Source of the DNA: Hygrophila difformis
Taxonomy: Eukaryota > Streptophyta > Magnoliopsida > Lamiales > Acanthaceae
Assembly (NCBI GenBank): GCA_030278955.1
Contig: JAOANR010000014.1
Span: forward strand, 873,920 to 937,919
Reading direction: 5' to 3'
DNA length: 64,000 bases
Shown: positions 36,301 through 47,046 of the stretch, piece after piece
Layout of the letters: every line of letters begins with the position of its first letter
Position numbering within the stretch: position 1 is the first letter of the stretch
Translations under genes and position numbers: made by a program
The notes under the pieces: generated by a model
Told to the model about the DNA's origin: nothing
Databases searched by the model: none
The model's input: the letters and a program-made list of their open reading frames with translations, nothing else

Positions 36301-38960
36301 ATGAAAAGCAAAATTGAAACCATCACCTTCTTCTTGCTCAAAATCATTAGCCTCAGAATTGTAGGAAGCCCTGCTTTCATCATACGTATCTTTCCCAAGC
36401 CCAGATGCACCTCTTGGATCATCCTCTTGAATCCCTTTACTAGTAATGGCAACTGATCCTGAATTTTGTACTCCACGACTTCGAATTTCATCATCTTCTA
36501 TTTCATGAACCCCTTCATGAGAAGGTAGATTGACGCTGTCGAAAAGTACTTCTGAAGCACCTGAATGCTGCTCGGACTCAACACCATACTCTGGTACAGA
36601 GAGGACCTTTGTCATGGCTGGATTCTCCACAGAAGGCCACTCAACATTGGTGGGTGCATTCTGAACTGAGAAAGTTTCTGATTGATGAATTTGGAGACCC
36701 AAATCTTCAGTGGATACCTTATCCTGAAGAGATTCAGTTATGGAAGAATTCTGAATACTGTGATGTGCATTTGAAGTATTTGATCCTTTAATATGAGTCC
36801 TGCCCATACGTACAATATCAGCCATGGACACCTGACCAGGAACACCCATCCAGGCAGCCTGATGCTCAGGTGTAGGTTGCACAGCAGATGGCATGCCATC
36901 AACAGTTCCCATGAAGGATCCTTTGCTTTCAGCTGATGCAGCACCACTGGACATAAAATGCAGGTAAAGAGCATCAAGACCAAAAAGAGCCACCTAGTTC
37001 AAAGTAACAACTGTTTGCTCACCAAGAGTCATGATGGAGAGAATTAAAAGAGTATAATGGTAAATAATACTAATAGCTCATAAAGTTGCAGAATAGACAT
37101 GATCAACACAGTTAGTTGAACAACAGCATTATCCAACAACAGTCTAACAAAACTCGGTGCATCAGGATATGAAAGCATTCCTCAGTAACCAGCCATGATA
37201 GAACAAACAACTCATGTGATTGTATCATGTCAAATGTAACAAACCTGAGGCCTGAAGGTCCCCACCCTCTATTGTTGTCTGATCCAGATGCTGAAGATAA
37301 ATAACTTGTATAAGGAGTTGATCCATTCTCTTTCTTATGTACTGATTTCCCATGTAATGGAGACTCTGGTAATGAAACAATTAGATGTGTGCAATGCAGT
37401 TCAGTCTGCTCTCTGGGTAGGAAATGTTGAAAGAAAGCATACCGGAGGCATCATATGGTACCGAAGAACGTGCAACAAGATGATCAGAACCACCCTTGCT
37501 TCCTCGATTTGAGCTATAGTTTGCACTGCGGGACCTAGAACGGGAGTTATCTTTACCCTGGAATTTTTCCATTGAAAAGACATTCTGTTACAACTAGATT
37601 CATGAAACAATCAAAGGATTCTCAATGCTTTAGTCCTGAATAGTATAGGCTAAAAAAAAATAGTTGATGTGATAACAAAGAAGAAGAATTAAAAAAAGAA
37701 AAAGGTCACAATCCAAAGAAATTATTGTTCATCTAGTTCTGCCAGGTATAAGGGCCAACAAATAGCGTGTTTTTCTTCTTCAAAAGACCCATTGCACAGA
37801 TTAGCCCTGTCCAACTAAAACTATAGTGAAATTATGTATCAAGACATTCACGAACCTCTTTTTTCTTTTCTCGCTTCTTCTTCACCTCATGGAAAGGATC
37901 TACACAATTGTGAATAAAAAAAGAATGTTAACAAATAACTTCAACAGCTCAAATACGTTATCATATGGCAATTCAGCATTATTGCAATGAATATTAGGAA
38001 TGAGGATGCAACAACACAAAGGTACAACCATACATCAACACGGACAAATAATCAGCAGTGATCAAATATCACATGTAAAGCCGAATCGTCAAAGGCTTTT
38101 GAGTTTTGACATGTAAAGCACCAATGCCGTTGTCCAGCTTCATGATACCAAATATTATTTGATATACCAACGATTATATAAAGCATCTAAGCTATATACC
38201 TACATATACAAGCAAATGAAGAAGATAATACCTTATCTTCACTACAAGAAGAATCTTGAAAAAAAATTGTTAAGAAAACAACCCACCGGTTATTAAACAT
38301 TACAAGCTCGCATATTCCATTTTAAAAAAAAAAAAGTTAGTTTTTCCTCCAGTATGAAAGACAGAAAAAAACAACAAATTTAGAGTATTAAACTCCAATG
38401 AAAGTGCAGAAATGGTTTGAAGATTGGCCAATGTCAAGAAAACCAGAGGCTGGGGAAAAACACAATGTTCAATTAATTTTAAAATTCCTTTCTTCGAGTT
38501 TAAACTTTTCTTTTTAATAAGTTCTTGGAACATCTCGCAAGAGCATAGCGTCCAATATCTGGTGTGCGTTGCATACTTCCACTTCCACTGTGTCCTTTCT
38601 AACTAACGCACAAAATTCAAAATTACGGCTTTTTAATAAAGGCACGAGTATTGTTAATGTTACCAATATACACCAGAAAATCACAGCAGCTCTACAAACA
38701 AAATTCGAAACCGCATACATAGCGCCACGGTTACAAAATAAATAAATATAATCTAGGGTTCCCGAGTAAAAAGAAGCAATCCATGGACCTTGAGAGAGTA
38801 AACGATTGACAGCCTCGTTAGGGTCCATATTACACTCTTTAAGAGCAGCATAGATCTCCGCCTCGGAACAGTTAACTATCTCTTTCAAGCTCTCGACCAC
38901 CTTCCGCGAGCCAGCGGGCACCGCTTGTACCCCTGCGCCGCTTCCCCTCCCCGAATTCAT
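33372..38960 (-). CDS. GBF-interacting protein 1-like (GIP1 family)
   Basis: Ten exons: 38960-38789, 37899-37856, 37557-37443, 37365-37245, 36946-36327, 35851-35563, 35461-35191, 34703-34545, 34200-33742 and 33638-33372. They close to 838 codons with all phases consistent. Residues from about 15 to 57 form the GIP1 N-terminal domain (DUF1296), with SLKEIVNCSEAEIYAALKECNMDPNEAV, a UBA-like helical fold. A Lys/Glu stretch (KKKREKKKE) and an Arg/Ser run follow. The rest is low-complexity: an acidic middle and a Gln/Pro/Ser/Tyr-rich C-terminus ending WPNGY. GIP1 was described as a nuclear partner that enhances DNA binding of G-box bZIP factors; that is family knowledge. Length and architecture fit full-length plant members. 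The introns carry no obvious complete transposon. Confidence 0.94.
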
Positions 38961-40144
38961 CCTTCCGAAACCTCAAGCAGATCTAATCAAACAAAGCCAG
39001 CGCTTTACCTTGTTTTTCTCCAAAGTAAGCCCCCTTTGTACTATTGCTTCGCGGGTGAATAAAATAGAAACACGGAAAAATTAAACAGAAAGAAAAGGAC
39101 GGCGCTCCGTCCGCCGGCGACCGTGGGGTATAGACTGAATTCTTGCTAGACTCGGGATTCCGGCAGAGAGAGGAGATTTACGCGGCATCCCGTAAGAAAC
39201 CCTTCGCCCTCTGTTATCATCACATAGTGTATATTTACATACATACACACACATATATATCCTGCGCTCAATCGAGTGTTTATGTTCCTAATTTAGTAAC
39301 TTTCTTTTATTTATTTGACAATAAACATAAAGGGGTGGGTCGTATATGAAAAATTTTGTCGTACCGAAATTTAGGGTTAAATACGTAAGTATAGATTAGT
39401 TATATTTTCGGTAAGTTCGGTATATATCGATATACCGAGCCTTCGGTATCTACCGATATACCGATACTGCATTATATATCGAAATTCGATACGGGTCGGT
39501 AACAATATACCGCGGTATAGAAAAATCTATACCATTACCGTATCGAAATTCTAAGGATTGTCTCTCCCAAATAAAAATTCTGTATACACAATGGCTCAAA
39601 TTCGAGACTTTTGCTTAAGTTGACAGAACCACATATCACTCAGGTCACTGTATTTGATGGATTTCTGATTTTTTTTAAACAAAGAAAGAATCAAAAAGAA
39701 AAAAAAAAAAAAAAAAGGTTATCGAATTTGATTATAGTCAATTGTAAAAACTTATAAAAGCGTAATACTTGAAATTTAGGTAGACATAGTACTGGTAAAT
39801 AAATTAAATATTTTTGGTTCAGTTCTTAAAAATTATTTGAAATTTTGATGTTAAAATAATTTATTAATTTCATACTAAATTATACTAAATAAATATATAA
39901 ATTAATATAAAATTTAATTTTAATAACTATATCTACTATTTCCTCTGTTCTCAAATTAACAATCCAATAAATAATTTTAATCGGTAATAATTCAAATGGT
40001 ATAATAGTAAAAATTATAAAAATTTAATATTCTAACTAATTAGACGAATCTAATAACATTTCATTTATTATATTTTTTAAAAAATATTATGTTAAAAAAA
40101 TTGATCAAAATTATTAAATATGGAATGGATGAAGTAATTCATAA
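38961..40144. other. 5' side of the GIP1-like gene and intergenic
   Basis: The first ~200 bp is the likely leader and promoter of the GIP1-like gene. Around 39350-39560 is a degenerate block of taccgatatac/tcgatataccg repeats in both orientations, probably an old MITE. An A-tract lies at 39698-39716. No coding sequence is visible. Confidence 0.45.
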
Positions 40145-40761
40145 TTTTTTTTGTTAGTTAAATAGGTACGCATTCAAGCGTCGGCAAAGAAATAAAAATA
40201 AAATAAAACAAAGAAAAGGCTAAAGCGCCACACAATCAAACTAAACACGGGGAAAACCAGACACCAATTCGATCAACAGACAAGGCGGACAGGACATCAT
40301 CCGGATGAAATGCTCAAGTTGTAAAAAACTCCAACTCCCGAGCCCCTCGCTTTGCCAAAACGTCTGCCGCCGCATTCCCTTCCCTAATGGTGTGAGCCCA
40401 CCTAATCCGGGGATGGGACGTGCACAATTCTGAAATGCTCAAAACCAGCGCACGAAGCCAATGCCCTTGATCCACACCAAGACGGATAAGACGCAAAGCT
40501 TCGAGTGAATCCGAGTAGCAGCAAGCATCCTCCACGCCCAAGTGAAGTAGGCACTTCATGCCATTTAAGATGCCATGGAGTTCCGCAATTAGATTAGCAC
40601 CAATACCAATCGACCCTGCAAAACCCTCAATCCAACCACCATCATGAGTCCGAATAACTCCCCCAAAGAACTACCATCCAAAGAACTACCTGTCGAACCT
40701 GGATTACCCAAAGAACTACCATCCACGTGGAGAATTATGCCACTCCGATGTAAGTGGTTCC
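40145..40761 (-). mobile_element. LINE 3' fragment (RNase H region), cut by a solo LTR
   Basis: A T-run at 40145-40152 is the poly(A) end. The minus strand then encodes the RNase H C-terminus: a CCYSDSLEALRLI-type segment, REGNAAADVLAKRG and ELEFFTT, in a frame at 40559-40314. Homology can be followed to about 40755 (ILHVDGSSLG), through a local duplication of caaagaactaccatcc near 40672-40726. The element breaks exactly at the solo LTR junction. The sequence cattcaagcgtcggc near the tail matches the 3' end of the LINE at 17478-19275. Confidence 0.88.
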
Positions 40762-43700
40762 TGTAACACCCCGAAATTCATCCTCATAAGGTTTCAGAAT
40801 GTTACCGCCACACTTGTCAGCCAGGCTCGCCCTTTGGCTAACTTAATTGACAAGTGCTACGGCTAAATATCTTCACATATAAATTTTTTTGTAGTATGGA
40901 CTTTAAAAAAATTGCCAATTTTATAAAATATAGACATAAAAAAATTTAAAGTACTTTATACCAGAGTCATTATTCTTTCTCACGCGGAAGCATAAACTAA
41001 AGGCAATATATAGGACATTAATAATTAAAAGTATGTGGTTCCTTAAAGCAACAATCTTTTGATGAAAGGTAATCCCATCCCCAACTGCTCATATCATGAG
41101 ATGCTATTCATATGTCAACTCCAATATCTGCAAAAATATAACACAACAACTTTTTATCAGTACAATGGTACTGAGTAAGTCAACCCGCTCCACTTTAAGA
41201 AGTGGGTTTTAAAATAATGGTTGACACTCAAAAATAATAATAACAATAATAATTTTCACTTTTTCTTTTAAAATGATCACACACATTACCTTTAACAAAG
41301 TAAATAACTTTCATTCTTACCGTTGTAGCAACTATGCACAAGAGGACACCATTTTCCATATATCATATCATATCATATCGATCATAAGTCATGACCAGCA
41401 TGCAGCAGACTCATATACAGACACACTCCGGAGCCTTTGGGTAACCCATCACGGATACACCCAAGAGTATAGACTCATACATGCAACAATGTCGTTTTGA
41501 CACAATTTATCAACAATACTGTATTGGCATATTTAGAGGGGGAGGCCCCGCAAGACACATCCCTAGTGCATTACCCCTCTATCAAGTATGGCATCTTACT
41601 CAAGTTAATTGTGCACAATGGATTTAAAAGAGTTTTCCACAATTTTCCACATAATATCCTCTTTAAAAGAGTTTTCAACAATCTCAAGGGAGTAACCTCA
41701 TAACAAGGGCATTTAATAATGCCAAATATCATTTCAACATTTCACTCCCATATCAATATCTCATAAATATAAAAATATCATTTCATGGATCTCAAAATCC
41801 AACAATTTCTCATTTGGACCAAAAATCAAGTCCAACATCGCAGTTTACGCCAAGTCAGTTTAAAAATTCATATGAAAGGTGATTGCTATGAAATTTAAAC
41901 TGTAGATAGTCAACATATAGTTGAACAAGTTTCATGTTTTACACTTTTAAAAATAAGGTATTGAAACATTTCAAAAATTGAGTTCTTTTCATAAACCAAG
42001 TGACTCCATAATTTTCAACAGGTTTTAAAAATAGTAATTCGCGACCAAAAATTCTAAAATTTTACCACAAGGTAGATAACACATAGACAAATATTTTTCA
42101 TGAAGAAACCATTTGGCTTTGAGACACTTAAAACCTTAAAAAATGTGGATTTCAGAAAACACTATCATTTCTTATATTTCAATAAAAAGAGATTTCGACC
42201 TTTCGATAAAGCGGATCCCATAACTTTTTCATACGAGTTCTAAAAATTATAAATTTTTTCATAAAGATACTCAACTCAATAAGGAACAAGTTTTATGAAG
42301 GAACCCTTGAGGGATAATGAACCAAAATAGTTTAAAAAGTTGGATCTTTATGTAAACGAAAAACTGACAGATTTTGGTATAATGGGGAAATTCTAATTTT
42401 GTACTCTTAAAACATGGATTGGGATCTCCAAAACTTGAATTAGAGAGTGTTCACTTACTGAATTGATGTATAAGAGCAAGGAGATTCAAAGATAATGGCC
42501 GTTATAATACAAGATTCGCACCACAAATTACGGGTTTCGCTGAAATTCGACAAATAGAGGGAAATCAATTTATAGTATAAAAATAAGATATTTAGATCTC
42601 TAAGATACAAGTTTACAAGGAGGATATCTTACTAACCAAGTGTTGAGAAGAGTTAGAACTCTTAGAATGATGAAGGTTGCCAAGCCTACAAGACTCCACA
42701 ATCCTTAAGATATGCTCACTATGTGGGAGAACTTTGAAGAATAAAATGGGTAGTGAATTTGGCTAATGAGATGGATGGGATTGGTGTGTTTGAAGGCTAG
42801 AAACCCTCTCTAGTTATAGGCTAATATTTGAACAATTGAACATGACACATTGTGAGAGTGATTACAACCCCACCAATCATCCAATTAAGTATGTCTTGAG
42901 CAATAATGGTTAGAGTATTTGTTATTTGGTCCTTATAGCCTAACAAAGAGGCTATTAATTTGGGAGACTATTAATTTTGTCCATCATGTTGTATATTAAA
43001 ATAATGGTTTGCCTATTATGGAGGCTATTAATCTTGGTGGGTTCAAGAGATAATTGATCATCTTTCTTTACTAGTCATTCATCCAAGACACTTGTTAATC
43101 ATGTTGATTTTTTTTAATCTATTTGTTTATGAAGAAAATTTATTGCAATTGCTTTTAACCTCATATTTGTGTAAGTAGTGTATCATGAAAATGATTGAAG
43201 TATTAGCTTGTCTAGAAAAATCATTATTCTTGCCATTATTTAGTGACATGCATTTATACTCAATGAGTTGGATATGATAATATAATATTTATTTATTTAT
43301 TTCAAGTATTGTATTTATATTAATGTGCTTTCAAAATAATAATATACTTGCATGGTTTTATTTTATTTACAACAATACTCAAACCACAAAGTCTTCATGT
43401 CATCATTAAATAAAAATTACTATAATCTATGAATATATTTACTTATATATAAAAGTTAATTCTCATAGATTCACATAAAAACTCATATTTTTATTTTTAT
43501 AAAAATTTATTCCATAATGAATATTAAAATACTTAAAATATTCACATACTATCATGATAATAATTTTCAAAACCAATGTGTGTATATATAAAAACTTATA
43601 TATATAATTTAAACAATAGATTTAAAAAGTATTCCGTAAACTATATAATTCTATTACACATGATATTGAAATTCATATTTTTTTTTTGGAAAATACAAAT

Positions 43701-43833
43701 TTACATATATTGTTTTTCAAGTGTTGTTTTGTAGAAAAATCAATATACTAATTCTTTAAGCAAGTGATTAAATATTTAATAAAAGTCTCTTTAGTGAATG
43801 ACAATTATTTCGGGTAATTTATATGGTATTACA
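40762..43833. mobile_element. Solo LTR, 3,072 bp (probably Ty3/gypsy, Tekay/Del-like)
   Basis: Begins TGTAACACCCCGAAA and ends GGTATTACA, so it is bounded by TG...CA. Both flanks carry the exact 5-bp duplication GTTCC (40757-40761 and 43834-43838). There is no internal coding region, no second repeat, and no gag or pol fragment, so this is a single LTR left by recombination. A length near 3 kb and the TGTAACACCC start resemble Tekay/Del chromovirus LTRs as I recall them. The interior is AT-rich with only short frames. Confidence 0.85.
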
Positions 43834-44137
43834 GTTCCAATTTACTCATACTTATTCAATTGGAAATCTTGGTCCAATTGAAATTATCCAATCATTTCCT
43901 TGAATTTGTTGGCTATCTGTCACGTGTGCTGATGACAAATGTCCGGACAATGCTAATTCATAAAAAATTATTTATATATGATATTAAATTATTAAATTTA
44001 ATATATAAGTCGAATTAAATAATTAAATTTAATGATTAAAAATTAATTTTATTAAGTATTAAAATACATCAAATTTAATCGAGTCGAGGTTTCTGCAATC
44101 CATATTATTGTACAGTATGTTCCTTTTAATTTTTGAG

Positions 44138-44392
44138 GGTAGCCAGGTTGGGCCGGGGGCTTTTCAAATAAAAAGAGGATTTGAAAGGACAATTAAGGGC
44201 GCCTCTCCTAAAGCAGTTTTTTGCATACACAAGGCTCGAACCCGGGACCCAAGACTAATCCCTCGAGGATCTGCAAGGGCAATTAAGGGCGCTTCTCCCA
44301 AAGCAGTTTTTTGCATACACAAGGTTCGAACCCGAGACCTTGCTTAAGCGACTAGAACCCCATCCACTCAAGCTAACTGCTGTTGGTTAAAA
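44138..44392 (-). mobile_element. SINE family B copy with internal duplication
   Basis: On the minus strand it begins with a tRNA-like head (box A-like tagcttgagtgg, box B ggttcgaacc). A segment of about 110 bp (aattaagggcgcctctcc through ttttttgcatacacaagg and a second gctcgaaccc) occurs twice in tandem, at about 44193-44245 and 44280-44335. The motif ggattagtcttgggtcc links it to the copies at 5441-5598 and 63836-63935. It is either a dimeric SINE or an unequal-exchange product. Confidence 0.72.
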
Positions 44393-44522
44393 AAAACATC
44401 TTATATTGAAAATGAAAAAGTTGTGAAAAAAGTAAAACCACACCCGCTTACTAAAAAAAAGAACACAAAAAGCCACACCCTAGATCTCACCGTTCATTTC
44501 CTTTTTCTTTCCTGACATCTTA

Positions 44523-44644
44523 AAACCCTAATAGCTCCCTGTTTCCTATATATACCTCCACACAACTTCCCCTCTCAAACGTATCGCCGGCGGCGGCTGC
44601 GGGACTGCCGAATAGCCTTTCCCAGAAACCCTAATCCTAAGCTA
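44523..44644 (+). promoter_or_regulatory. Promoter and leader of the snoRNA unit (telo-boxes, TATA)
   Basis: AAACCCTAA telo-boxes lie at 44523-44531 and 44636-44644, and a TATATATA lies at 44547-44554. In plants telo-boxes near a TATA box are characteristic of ribosomal-protein and snoRNA genes. The transcription start probably falls near 44575-44590. The second telo-box would lie in the transcribed leader. Confidence 0.7.
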
Positions 44645-44844
44645 CTCGAGAGGATGTTTTCCTTTATATTTTTTTATTTTACAGATTCAGTTGTTTCCTT
44701 TCGGGTTCTATCAATGCCGATGCATGTGCTTGATAGAGAATCAACTGCCTAATTCAGGAGCAGTGGACGCGATGATTCTGTTTATGTATAAGTTACATTT
44801 TTGCTTTTTGGCAGTTGAATGTTTTCCTGCGGTGATATATTTTT

Positions 44845-44938
44845 GAGGAATATGATGATATTTATTTGTCGCCCCAGTCTTAATTTGCATCTATCAATTG
44901 ATGCAATGTGGTGATTGACGTTTTCTTATCTGATCCTC
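44845..44938 (+). ncRNA. Box C/D snoRNA candidate A
   Basis: C box ATGATGA at 44852-44858 and D box CTGA at 44930-44933. The flanks gagga (44845-44849) and tcctc (44934-44938) pair as the terminal stem. Just after the C box the sequence cgccccagtc is complementary to a conserved gactggggcg in 25S rRNA as I recall it, next to a D'-like ctta. This would guide 2'-O-methylation in the nucleolus. The target rests on memory of rRNA and needs an alignment. Confidence 0.72.
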
Positions 44939-45043
44939 TCAGCTTGATACCTTTCTGTTTCAATTTTTATTTAATTTTCCTTTTCTCGTTTTCCATTGGG
45001 TTGGATTCCTGCCAAAGTTCTTTTCAGGCTTGAGATATTTGGG

Positions 45044-45120
45044 GGAGGCGTGATGATGCTTATCCACCTATTCTGCATTTGAATGATGATTAAAATAACA
45101 TGCACTACCATCTGATCTCT
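45044..45120 (+). ncRNA. Box C/D snoRNA candidate B
   Basis: C box GTGATGA at 45050-45056, D'-like ctgc near 45073, C' box tgatgat near 45084, and D box CTGA at 45112-45115. Box order and spacing (about 65 nt) are typical. The terminal stem is weaker than in its neighbours (gagg against tctc, with a G-U pair). I could not assign an rRNA or snRNA target, so it may be an orphan guide. Confidence 0.68.
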
Positions 45121-45188
45121 CATCATTTGTCTCAAGATCATAGTAATTTTTAATCGTTTTCTGGTTGAGTTTTTATTTCCTTTTGGGC

Positions 45189-45271
45189 GCAATCAATGAT
45201 GCAGACATTTGCTGGTTGCTGATTTTTCAATGATTATCACAACAAATTCACCATCTTTCGGCTGAGATTGC
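45189..45271 (+). ncRNA. Box C/D snoRNA candidate C (25S rRNA guide)
   Basis: Terminal stem gcaatc (45189-45194) pairs perfectly with gattgc (45266-45271). C box ATGATGC at 45196-45202, D' CTGA at 45219-45222, C'-like atgatta near 45230, D box CTGA at 45262-45265. The 13 bases before the D box, caccatctttcgg, are the exact complement of ccgaaagatggtg, a conserved 25S/28S rRNA segment as I recall it. By the D+5 rule the modified base would be the second A of ccgaaaga. A U80-like identity is possible but not proven. Confidence 0.8.
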
Positions 45272-46346
45272 TTCTGTAACAGACTATTTTTATTGGACTA
45301 CCTTTTTGTTCAAGGTTATTTTGCTTCAACATTGTTGTTTAGAATTAAGTGAAAGAATATCTGCCTATGGTATCTAATGTCCTGAATTATTTTGTTTCTT
45401 GGCATTTCGTTTCACGGCAGAAATTGACTATTGAACAGGCTGCGACACAGATAGCTGAAATCTTTTTAAGCTGTTTGTTACTTTTATTCTGTTTACATGG
45501 TAATGGTAGTGTTCCTCATTTGCAAATCTCCCCTTTTATTAATTCAGTCCCCTTCAATTTTTTATTTTTCACGTCTCTTGAATATTTTCATATTCCTTTG
45601 TTTTCTAATATAGTAAGATTCAGCCTTGATTTTCAATTCCATTGTACCATTGTTCATTGGGCTGGGCTCTACTAGGGCTACACGTGAGGAGTTTGTGAGA
45701 GAGTTTTTGTTTTTTTCATGGAAACTACTTTATATGCTTAGAGCAGCATGTTATATTTTTTGAACCTCAAATGGCTTTAGCTGCACATTCTGGATGATGG
45801 ATAAGTATTGAAATTTGCATTGGATATATACCAAGCAGTTCCTTTAATGAATTCAATAAGAATATGTATAAACATGGATATTTATTTTCTGTTATGTCGA
45901 CCTAAATGCAGATTATTAAAACATGCCCTTTGATTTTGCATTTGGGGTTGAACAATTTTGTCTTTTGGTACCTTTTTTTTTTTTTAAGAAATTTGTCATC
46001 TGTAGCTGAAGATGTTAAAGATTGTATGTTTGAATGATAAATATACTATGTAATACTAATACAGAATGAGAAATTGAGAAGTTGGACTCCTCTCTACAAT
46101 GCTGTGTGCTTGGTTTACAGATTCAATTCTGCTCATGATTTGAGACGAGGGATATGTTGTGGGGATGGGGATGAATGAGGAGGCTAACAATGCGCTGGAA
46201 AATCATCTTGTTTCACCTGCTTTGGATATGGTTGGAAATCTAAAAAATTCTTTATTCCGATACATTATGACAACTTCTGTCATGTGTCAATTCATTTTAA
46301 AACATTATTTATTCTTCTTTGGGTTTGCACTTTGCACCACTTTGTA
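45272..46346 (+). other. Downstream part of the snoRNA unit, non-coding
   Basis: Reading frames are short and lack family features. It may be the 3' part of the snoRNA precursor or simply intergenic. The segment cattatgacaacttctgtcatgtg at 46262-46285 recurs after the next MITE at about 46830-46853. Confidence 0.4.
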
Positions 46347-46826
46347 CTCCCTCCGTCCCACAAATTGTGGCTCGTATTCCTTTTTGCGCTGTCCCACGAA
46401 TTGTGGCCATTTTCCCTTTTTAGATAAATTTAATTAGTATAAATATATGATTAGAATATTAATGGTTTCTAAATCTCATTAAAAATAATCACTTTTACCA
46501 TTCTGCACAACTACCAATACACTTTTATTTTTCTACACAAAGTCCCTTGCATTTCTTTAATTAATTGGTACAAATAAAAATTATATAAAATATATATTCT
46601 AAATCTAGACGTCTAGACGATTCTAACAAGACCACACTTGAATATTTTTCTCTAATTAAATCATTACAATAATATTTTGTCAAAGTTAAATATTAAAGAA
46701 AGTCAAAATTTATTAAATTGTAAACACAAATACTCACATCACTTTAATCATTAAACCCCACCACATCCCACCACATAAATTACCGTGCCCAAAAGAAATG
46801 AGCCACAATTCGCGGGACGGAGGGAG
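46347..46826. mobile_element. Stowaway-like MITE, 480 bp
   Basis: Ends CTCCCTCCGTCCCACAAATT and the inverse with GCGGGACGGAGGGAG, flanked by TA. The interior order (ttctgcacaa, acgattctaacaagacc, ccgtgcccaaaagaaa) matches the 481-bp element at 15765-16245. Confidence 0.92.
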
Positions 46827-47046
46827 TACCATTATGACAACTTCTGTCATGTGACAACTTCCGATACCATTGCACTTTACAAGTTTAGATGAATTTAATA
46901 AAATTTACTCTTACTAAGTTTTTTTTTCAATATATATGATAAAAATTTGAAATAAAGTTAAATACTGAAAAGTACAAAAAAACATGAATCTAACAAGGTT
47001 ACACTGTGAAAAATACAGAAAGATTTAAGATTGCAATACTCTGATT

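Noticed and set aside
40762..43833. Complete LTR retrotransposon or protein-coding locus
   Set aside because: No gag, pol or internal direct repeat is present; only one TG...CA unit with a 5-bp duplication, hence a solo LTR.
44700..44780. Pair of small hairpins (ttctatcaa/ttgatagagaa and actgc/gcagt) as an H/ACA snoRNA
   Set aside because: The hairpins are far too short for H/ACA arms and there is no ACA box three bases before an end.
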